Origin: JACRCT01 sp049841135
GTDB lineage: Bacteria > Myxococcota > Myxococcia > Myxococcales > UBA5297
DNA length: 64,000 nt
Assembly: GCA_049841135.1 (NCBI GenBank)
Contig: JASGHK010000005.1
Span: forward strand, 2,604,001-2,668,000
Direction: 5' to 3'
This document shows positions 57,925 to 64,000 of the stretch, in pieces. The notes beneath the pieces were generated by a model. The model was not told the DNA's origin, ran no database searches, and worked only from the letters and a program-made list of their open reading frames with translations. The position numbers and the translations under genes were made by a program. Positions within the stretch are counted from its first letter, which is position 1. Every line of letters starts with the position of its first letter.

Positions 57925-58398
57925 TCAGGCCATCCGCGCGAAAGGCCGCTTGATTGTCCTTGGCGCTTGCGCGGGCAGCCGTCCGGCGATAGCAACGGCA
58001 ACCGCGCCGCCCCAGGAGTGGCCGACGAGCACGAACCGCTCGATGCCGCGCGCCGCGAGGGCAGCAGTGACGTCGGCGGCGGCGTCGTCGATGGCGAACG
58101 AAGACCCGCGCGGGGAACGACCGTGGCCACGGAGATCGACGGCTAGGGCGCGGCGGGTCCGGCGCAGGTGCACGAGCTGGTCGGCAAAATGGCTGCTGTC
58201 GCCGCCGGCGGAGTGCAGGAACACGACGGGCAGCGTGCCCTGGGGACCGGCGTCGTCGACAAACAGGCGGAGAGTGGTGGCGGGCGAAACGGTGCTCATG
58301 GCGGTACTCCTGGTGGGGTTGGTGCAGCCGGTGAGGACGTCGACAGCGACGGCGGCGGCGAGCAGGACGTGCTTCACGGATTCTGGTATACGAAGCAT
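57925..58398 (-). pseudogene. 3'-truncated alpha/beta hydrolase lipoprotein
   Basis: Residues 1-25 look like a lipoprotein signal (VLLAAAVAVDVLTGC). The hydrolase then runs through PVVFLHSAGGDSSHFADQL, ALAVDLRGHGRSPRG and FVLVGHSWGGAVAVAIAG with the nucleophile Ser, and stops after 157 residues. The acid and His of the triad are missing, so it is cut by the adjacent IS91-type element. Starts at 58377 (GTG) or 58299 (ATG with AGGAG) are alternatives. Confidence 0.7.
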
Positions 58399-58400
58399 CC

Positions 58401-58417
58401 CTGACAGAAGGTGTCAG
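58401..58417. promoter_or_regulatory. Candidate WYL-regulator operator
   Basis: CTGACA and TGTCAG form a 6-bp inverted repeat with a 5-nt spacer in the short gap between the divergent hydrolase and WYL regulator genes. Position and symmetry fit an operator for the regulator, controlling both genes. Confidence 0.5.
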
Positions 58418-58435
58418 TCATCTGAGGAGGTCCTC

Positions 58436-59212
58436 CTGAAACGCGTCGATTCGAGTGGTGGACCTGCAGGCCCTCTTGCGCGCCCGCGAAAGCGCCACGG
58501 TGCAGGAGCTCGCCCGGGACCTCCGCGTCAGCGAGCGGACGGTGCTGCGCGATCTCGCCACGCTGCGCGGGCACGGCGTGCCGATCGAATCGCAGTCGGG
58601 GCCTGGCGGCGGCATCCGCCTGGAGCGCGACCGCGGCATCGTCGCCGTCCATTTCGCGATCGACGAGCTCATCGCCCTGTGGTTGGCAGCGACGCTGTCC
58701 GCGTCCGCCACGTCGTTGCCCTGGAACGACGCTGCCAAGCGTGGGCTGCACAAGGTGCTCGCGAGCCTGCCGAAGGAGCGCGCCCGCGCCCTCCGCGCGC
58801 TCGTCAAGCGCGTCGTCGTCGGTCGCCCTGCTTCGCCGCGGATCTACGCCGACCTCGGCAAGATGGCCCCGAGCTCCTCTCGGCTGTCGAGGAGTGCTTC
58901 ACCAGAGGCCTGTGCCTCGCCTTCGACTACGTCGATCGCCGCGGCACCCCGACCAAGCGTACGGTCGAGCCCCACGGCCTGCTCGTCGAGACGCCCGCCT
59001 GGTACCTCCTGTGCCGTGACGTCGAGAAAAGGGCGGTGCGTATGTTCCGCATCGACCGTATCCGCCAGGCGCGCGTCTTGAATGATCGCCCCTTCCTCCC
59101 CGACCTCGAGGCCGTATTCCGCGAATGGAAGGTCCAGCAAGCGGCGTCATCTCCATCGAACGGAGGCGACCCGCGTTCATCTGACTCGCTGCCTCGGGCC
59201 CAGGAAGAATGA
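58436..59212 (+). CDS. HTH-WYL transcriptional regulator, two frameshifts
   Basis: An N-terminal helix-turn-helix (VQELARDLRVSERTVLRDLATL) is followed by GVPIESQSGPGGGIRL, then a WYL-domain region: FDYVDRRGTPTKRTVEPHGL, TPAWYLLCRDVEK, MFRIDRI. One extra T near 58450 separates KRVD from VVDLQALL, and a missing C in the run at 58867-58870 separates DLGKMA from PELLSAVEECF. The 5' end may be a CTG at 58436 behind GAGGAGG, or GTG at 58455. Probably a repressor responsive to a small ligand. Confidence 0.75.
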   Translation: MKRVDSSGGPAGPLARPRKRHGAGARPGPPRQRADGAARSRHAARARRADRIAVGAWRRHPPGARPRHRRRPFRDRRAHRPVVGSDAVRVRHVVALERRCQAWAAQGAREPAEGARPRPPRARQARRRRSPCFAADLRRPRQDGPELLSAVEECFTRGLCLAFDYVDRRGTPTKRTVEPHGLLVETPAWYLLCRDVEKRAVRMFRIDRIRQARVLNDRPFLPDLEAVFREWKVQQAASSPSNGGDPRSSDSLPRAQEE

Positions 59213-59395
59213 ACGCCGTTTCCAAGCGGTAGCCAGGGTCCAGCTTCCAGGGACGGTGCCGCGAACGAGGTGGACAGGCGAGGCCGGATGCCGCGCCGCC
59301 TTTCAATCAGCGACGCGAGCACGCTCCCCGTGGCGGCGGCAGGACGGACGAGCACGGACCAGCAGGGGAGAGGCGGCTACGCCACGGAGTCGAGA

Positions 59396-59715
59396 GCTGG
59401 GGGATCGATGCCGTCGCAGGAGGAAGGGTAGCCCGGGCCGAACATCTCGTGCGGAGGCGGAGGCCGGGCCCGGGCGACCTCGAGCCGTCCGGTCCAGAGC
59501 CCGAGAAGTTCGAGCGTCTCGCGGATCTTCTCCGGAGCGGTGACGAGCTCGAGGGCCTTGCGCAGGCCAGCGCAGGGGCACTGCGGGACCTCGATGCCGT
59601 GGACGCCGCATCAGGTCCGCCCCGCGCACGTAGCGCTCCTCGGGAGCAAGGGCCGCGGCTTCGAGCGCGGGGGCCACACCTTGAAGCACGGTCGCGTTGC
59701 TCTGCTCGCGCTCCA
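59396..59715 (-). pseudogene. Remnant of an IS91-like transposase C-terminus
   Basis: On the minus strand, EERYVRGADLMRR continues, after a frame break near 59600, as GIEVPQCPCAGLRKALELVT then APEKIRETLELLGLW and ARARPPPP. The order (RYxxxADLMRR, xxxDVxxCPxCGGxxR, helix, LGL, Pro-rich) matches the C-terminal zinc-ribbon part of IS91-type transposases. The rest of the gene is absent. Stop at about 59393. Confidence 0.45.
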
Positions 59716-59774
59716 CGAGGCCCGGGCGCGCCGGCAGTGCGCGGAGATTCGACGCCCCGCGCCACGTGGGCCCA

Positions 59775-62049
59775 TCAGTCGCAGCGCGCCTCCCCGCCCT
59801 TCTTGATGTCCTCGCACTCCACCTGCGGCCAGCTTGGGAGCGGCACGAACGCCGACCACATCGTCTGGCAGTCGCCGGCGCCGGCCGCCTCGCAGACCTC
59901 GCTCGTCCAGTCGGTGCATCCGGGTTTGGCGTCAGCCGGCAACGGTGCGTCCGTCCCGGTCTGAGGGTGGCACAGGAACGGACAGAACCCGAAGAGCGCC
60001 CACTTGCCGGCGTCGGTGCGCTCCGTCTGCAGACACTCTTGATAGACCTGCTGGCAGTACTCGGTGTCGCAGTCCGAGGCGCACCACTTCTCTGGGCAGC
60101 CGATGTTCGTCAGGTGCTGCTGGTAGCGCTCACCACAGGCCTTGAGGCAGGCCTGGACGAGGTTGACCGAGCCCTTGTACTGCGCGGGGGTGTCGCCCAA
60201 GTTGGAGATCAGGACCAGCAAGTACTTCGGGGCGGTGTCGTCGGTGTCCACCCAGTAGACCTCGGACGTGAGCTCGGAGACCGTCGACGAGGTCTCGGCC
60301 CACGTCGAGGAGGCATCGAAGGTGGTGCTCGGGCGGCCATCCTGCGCCACTACCGCCACGACGTTGAAGGCCACCTTGTCCGATCCCTCGATCTTGAAGC
60401 GCACCTCGGCCGCGTAGTCCGACGGCTTGGACGGCTCGCGATCGCTGATCTGCGGCGGAAACTCGATGAGCAAGCGGTGCGTCCCTCCAGGCCAGACGCC
60501 TCCCAGCGCCGCGGAGTCCAGGCGGCGAAGTCCTTCCGTGGTGAGCATTGAGCTGTCGGCCGACGGGGTGAGGCGCCAGGCTTCGTCGTAGCGGCTGACG
60601 TCGGTCCGGTAGGTGTAGCGGTTCATTCGCTGCGGAGGGAAGTCGGGGGCGACGTCGGGGTCGAAGGTGAAGGCAGCTCGGTCCTCCGGGTCGAAGTACG
60701 GTGTCTCGCCCTGCACGTCGCCCAGGAGCGCCAGCTGGTACCTGGCGAGAAGGCTCTCGCTGAAGATTCCGCGCGGGTCGCCGCCGTTGTCCTTGAACTG
60801 GCCCCAGAGGCCGGCCAGCTTGAGGCCATACTGTCTCCAGTAGAGCTTGATGAGGGCGAACTTGCTGTAATCCCCGCGGTACCGGGCGACCCGGCTGCCG
60901 CCTCGGCCCTGGCAGGGGCCCTTGCGGCTCGAGTGGATAGGCTCCTCAGGGCACCTGAAGGAGCGGTCCATCGCGGGCATGCCGCCAGGAAAGAGGGTCT
61001 TGTCGTTGGCATAGACGCCGCTCCAGCGCCTGATCTTCGGCGCGACGAGGTCCTCCACCGCGACTGCCGTGGCCTCGTAGAGCCAGTCGAAGTCGTTGCT
61101 GATCTTCGGGGCCTGATAGCCGTCCTGGAAGACATGCATCATCTCGTGAGGAATGGCGATCTGCCGCCACTCTGGATCCTCGAACCCGACCTGGACGCTG
61201 GTGAAGATGAAGCCCGAGGGGAACTCCGCGGCGGCGTTGCGCCCATCGCAGGTCGCGACGTAGATGGGGATGCGACCTCCGCGCGCGAGGGGCTGCGAGA
61301 GCACTGTGGTGGGGTTCCGCATCGACAGGACTCCGGCGTAGTACTCGAAGACCTGGTCCAGGTAGTCGCGAAACTTGACCGTGCCTTGCCCTCCCACCCC
61401 GGGCACGTCGGCATTGAGACCGGCCTCGATGCGTCGCTGGAGCTGCTCCTGGCCCGGAACATCCTGCATGCCCGGAAGCAACGCCCGGATCATGAAGTGC
61501 TTCGTCTCGATGGGCGAGCCCAGGTACCGCACCCCTCCGATGTCCGCCTGGAAGTTCTCGGTGCAGCCGGGCGGATCGCTGATGCCGCGGGCCGGCAGCT
61601 CAGCGGGGAACACCATCCACTCCGGCTCCTCAGGCGTGGCGAGCATCGCCCGGGCCGCCGCCGCTTCCACCGTCCCGTACTCTTCCAGGTGCGCCGCGAC
61701 GGTGCGGGCCGGCATCGAGGAAGGGGCGCCCCGGACGGCGACGGCCGCCTGATACTCGAGCGGGAGGCGCCGCGGGGCCATCTGCGCCAGGAGCTGGTAG
61801 AAGGCAGCCGTCTTCTCGTCGATCTTCCCCTCTTCCAGCGCCTGGTCGATGAGCTCGTCAGAGGTTGGCGGAGTGGGCTCCTCGTCCCCGCCGTCCCTCG
61901 CGTTCGTCGCAGCGTCCGTCGCGTCCGTCGCCGCGTCCCCCGCCCCGAAGGTGCCGGCATCGGCCTGAGAGCCCACCGGTTCATCCTTGGACTTGCCGCA
62001 TGCAGGCAGGAGCAGGGCCGCCACAGCGAAGGCCAGGAATGGCGCGCGC
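59775..62049 (-). CDS. Large lipoprotein with HExxH metalloprotease-like motif
   Basis: A 757-residue lipoprotein (lipobox LLLPAC; AAGGAG before the ATG at 62049) with an Asp/Ala-Thr rich linker. The central region contains IPHEMMHVFQDGY, a HExxH zinc-binding motif, followed about 20 residues later by WLYEATAVAVEDL, whose Glu could be the third ligand as in gluzincins. A C-terminal Cys-rich part (CLKACGERY, CPEKWCASDCDTEYC) is present. The frame is intact. An exported protease is likely but unproven. Confidence 0.7.
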
Positions 62050-62587
62050 ATGAGAGCTCCTTTGGAATGAGAGCGCGACGGGAGTCTCACCCGCCCGAGC
62101 GGCAATCACAAATGCATTCGTTCGCGCTGATGACGGCGAAGGGCTGAACGTTCAGCCTGTGAGCAACGTCACATCGCAACTGGCCAAAGGAAGGCGGCCA
62201 AGAGAGGCGCCCAATCCTGCTCCGGCGCGCGAAAGCTGCGGCAGGGAACGAAGCGCGATGTCCATCGCGATGCCGAAGTTGATGGCGCTGGCTTCCTTGA
62301 TGCCAGCGGTGACAATGCCGACGCCGTGGCCCTGTCGGTTGAAGATGAGTCCTCTGGAGTTGCCGGCGTTCAGCGGGACCTGCGTTTGGAGCACGGCCCG
62401 AGGATCCGGACGGCGTCACCGTGTGCAGCGGTCCCGCGGGCCCCCCTTGTCTGCGATTGTGCGGGCTCGTCCTCTGCTGGTGCATAATCGCAACATGCTG
62501 GTCGGCGCGATCCGCCTGCCTCTCATTCAGTAGTGCGGGTCCTCGAGGTGTGCGGTGCATGCCCGGCTGCCCGACTGCGAGTACATC
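62050..62587. other. Region upstream of the HExxH lipoprotein with a protease remnant
   Basis: Contains the trypsin-like fragment listed next and otherwise no gene. Spacing to the next plus-strand lipoprotein leaves room for divergent promoters, but no clear -35/-10 pair is seen. Confidence 0.4.
62152..62394 (-). pseudogene. Remnant of a trypsin-like (HtrA/DegP) protease
   Basis: The translation LQTQVPLNAGNSRGLIFNRQ then GVGIVTAGIKEASAINFGIA follows the catalytic-Ser part of S1C proteases (LQTDAxINPGNSGGPL...). GNSGG is altered to GNSRG and no PDZ or His/Asp parts are present. A decayed fragment of about 80 residues. Confidence 0.6.
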
Positions 62588-64000
62588 TTGAACAGACTTC
62601 TGCGGATCATCGTTGGAACCTCCCTTGCGCTGTCGTCCCTGAGCTGCGGCACTGAGAGCGTGCAAGGCGCCGACATCGGTGTCCTGGACGATTCCGGGAC
62701 ACCCTCCTTGGACGTCGGTGCCCGGCTCGACGCCGCGCTGGCGGCAGAGGACGCGGCGACCAGCGCCGGCCTCGATGCCTCATCGGCTCAAGCGGACGCC
62801 GCGGCCGCCCCGCACTGCGGCGACGGGAACAAGGACCCCGGGGAGGCCTGCGACGACCACAACAACGACAGCGGAGACGGCTGCAACGCGACCTGCTCCA
62901 GCACCGAGATCTGCGGGAACGGCATCGCCGACAAGGGGGAGGAGTGCGACGGCGAGGACTTCTGCGACGAGCACTGTCGTGACATCCGCATCCCGCTGCC
63001 CGACGCTGATGACGATACGATCGCCGACGAGCACGAGGGGCGGGACACCCTCCGCGACTCCGACGACGACGGGACCCCGGACTGCCTCGACCCCGACTCG
63101 GACAACGACGGCATCGCCGACTCCGTGGAGGTCGGCGACCAGAGCACCCACACTCCTCCGGCGGACACCGACGGCGACGGGACCGCGGACTATCTGGATT
63201 CGGACAGCGACGACGACGGCGTCTCCGATGCCATCGAGTCCGCGGCTGGCACCAACCCGCGGCTGGCGGACAGCGACGGCGACGGCATCCTCGACGCGGA
63301 CGACGGGATGACCGACTCCGACGAGGACGGGACCCTCAACGCGCTGGACACCGACTCGGACAATGACGGCATCTCCGACGCGATGGAGGCCGGCGACCCG
63401 GACCCGCACACAGCCCCACGCGACACCGACGGCGACCGGACCTCGCTCGTCTGCAACGACCTGCGGCTGCGCGAGCCGGTCAACTACCTGCGCGCCAACT
63501 GGATCCGCCCGGAGGACCTGAACCTCTACGAGGAGATGGGCTTCCACAACTTCAAGATCGTCGAGCGCAACACGCCGACCGCCATCCTGCTCGAGCGCGT
63601 GAAGGCGTATGCCAATCGCCGCTACGACGGGAACCTCTTGGACCTCGTGCAGAACTACTCCTACCCGGTGGAGAAGGTCGGCAAGAAGGGCGAGGACGCC
63701 TTGAGCACCCGCCGGATGCTCAAGTACTTCGTCAAGCCGCAGTCGGTGAACCTGCTCAAGTTCACCAAGGTCATCGACTTCGGCCAGACCGCGAGCGTGC
63801 TCTTCCCGCGGCGCGGCCCGAACCCGGTGCAGATCGACAACCGGGCGCTCGACGGCTTCATGGAGCGCTTCAAGAAGATGGGCTGCCAGGCGATGGACTG
63901 CGAGAAGTGCCAGTACTGCCACCGCTGGGCCGAGAAGACCGTGAAGATCGACCCGCAGTGGAAGGCGCGGATGACGGAGATCTACGCGGACCTGCTCAAG
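62588..64000 (+). CDS. Thrombospondin type 3 repeat lipoprotein fused in frame to U32 C-terminus, 3' partial
   Basis: A continuous frame from TTG at 62588 (GTG at 62555 is an alternative) to the window end. A signal with lipobox SLSC is followed by a Cys-rich stretch (HCGDGNKDPGEACDDHNND, EICGNGIADKGEECDGED) of the DUF4215/Dickkopf type, then Asp-rich calcium-binding repeats (DSDDDGTPDCLDPDSDNDG, DTDGDGTADYLDSDSDDDG). At about 63443 it runs into TSLVCNDLRLREPVNYL, the second half of the U32 protein. Either a real fusion or an assembly join. Confidence 0.6.
   Translation, partial: MNRLLRIIVGTSLALSSLSCGTESVQGADIGVLDDSGTPSLDVGARLDAALAAEDAATSAGLDASSAQADAAAAPHCGDGNKDPGEACDDHNNDSGDGCNATCSSTEICGNGIADKGEECDGEDFCDEHCRDIRIPLPDADDDTIADEHEGRDTLRDSDDDGTPDCLDPDSDNDGIADSVEVGDQSTHTPPADTDGDGTADYLDSDSDDDGVSDAIESAAGTNPRLADSDGDGILDADDGMTDSDEDGTLNALDTDSDNDGISDAMEAGDPDPHTAPRDTDGDRTSLVCNDLRLREPVNYLRANWIRPEDLNLYEEMGFHNFKIVERNTPTAILLERVKAYANRRYDGNLLDLVQNYSYPVEKVGKKGEDALSTRRMLKYFVKPQSVNLLKFTKVIDFGQTASVLFPRRGPNPVQIDNRALDGFMERFKKMGCQAMDCEKCQYCHRWAEKTVKIDPQWKARMTEIYADLLK
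63443..64000 (+). repeat. Near-identical copy of the U32 gene 3' half
   Basis: Matches 54377-54934 with only a handful of substitutions (for example GCCTACGCCAAC versus GCGTATGCCAAT, and GCCTGGAGC versus GCCTTGAGC). Most changes are silent, but Trp to Leu occurs at the second. The match runs past the window end. Confidence 0.9.

Larger units (their letters stand above)
55990..57950 (+). mobile_element. IS91-type element (approximate bounds)
   Basis: The transposase is flanked on both sides by broken hydrolase genes that stop at the element: the lipase-like fragment ends at about 55990 and the alpha/beta hydrolase loses homology by about 57950. The palindromes at 56014 and 56150 lie inside the left part. 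CTTG at about 57949 is one candidate for the tetranucleotide target. Exact ends are not determined. Confidence 0.5.

Overview
This window is high-GC, gene-dense bacterial DNA, and the content points to Myxococcota. The main clue is a large number of predicted lipoproteins whose mature N-terminus is an Asp-Ala/Asp-Thr-Gly rich linker (PDAS, DTGT, PADAG patterns), together with HEAT-repeat/degenerate HD proteins, an NtrC-type two-component pair, universal stress proteins, and thrombospondin type 1 and type 3 repeat lipoproteins. No rRNA, tRNA or CRISPR array was recognised. Assignment to Myxococcota is an inference from gene content and composition.

Layout. 1-12.9 kb: a truncated PEP/pyruvate-binding enzyme, two tandem paralogous lipoproteins, an FKBP-type isomerase lipoprotein, a DUF2891 protein, a BON-domain protein, a GH36-like alpha-galactosidase, a cytochrome-like lipoprotein, a nitroreductase and a duplicated-domain lipoprotein. 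13-14.8 kb: an IS110 element. 14.8-21.3 kb: a glycogen-binding-domain esterase, peptide deformylase plus a hydrolase (with a decayed second copy further on), small lipoproteins and a triple universal stress protein. 21.3-26.9 kb: an array of REP-like repeats, a three-gene HEAT/HD operon and an 80-bp tandem repeat. 26.9-37.4 kb: a five-gene operon on the minus strand, WGR-DUF4132 > MoxR ATPase > DUF5682 > VWA > SWIM, which is the most interesting system here. 37.5-41.8 kb: a beta-barrel protein, an acetyltransferase, a fatty acid hydroxylase and a dispersed inverted repeat. 41.8-55 kb: aromatic amino acid genes (aroA, fused aroD-aroE, chorismate mutase, DAHP synthase) interspersed with a Cys-rich lipoprotein, two nucleotidyltransferases, a quinone oxidoreductase and a histidine kinase/sigma-54 regulator pair, ending in a U32 peptidase-family protein. 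55-62.6 kb: a scarred region with an IS91-type element, truncated hydrolases, a WYL regulator, an IS91 remnant, a large HExxH lipoprotein and a trypsin-like protease remnant. 62.6-64 kb: a thrombospondin type 3 lipoprotein that runs in frame into a second, nearly identical copy of the C-terminal half of the U32 gene.

An important caveat is that about 19 reading frames, including conserved housekeeping genes, are broken by a single base. In most cases deleting one base (often from a short homopolymer or a two-base repeat) restores a full-length protein; in aroDE it also restores the catalytic lysine. This looks like uncorrected sequencing error rather than gene death. Such genes are listed as one CDS with the frameshift position. 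True decay is reserved for fragments that lack large parts of the gene.

How genes may work together: the WGR/MoxR/DUF5682/VWA/SWIM operon has overlapping or closely spaced genes and resembles predicted MoxR-VWA chaperone or conflict systems. The aro genes cover DAHP synthesis, dehydroquinate dehydration, shikimate reduction, EPSP synthesis and chorismate mutation. The histidine kinase and sigma-54 regulator overlap by 4 nt and should form a cognate pair.
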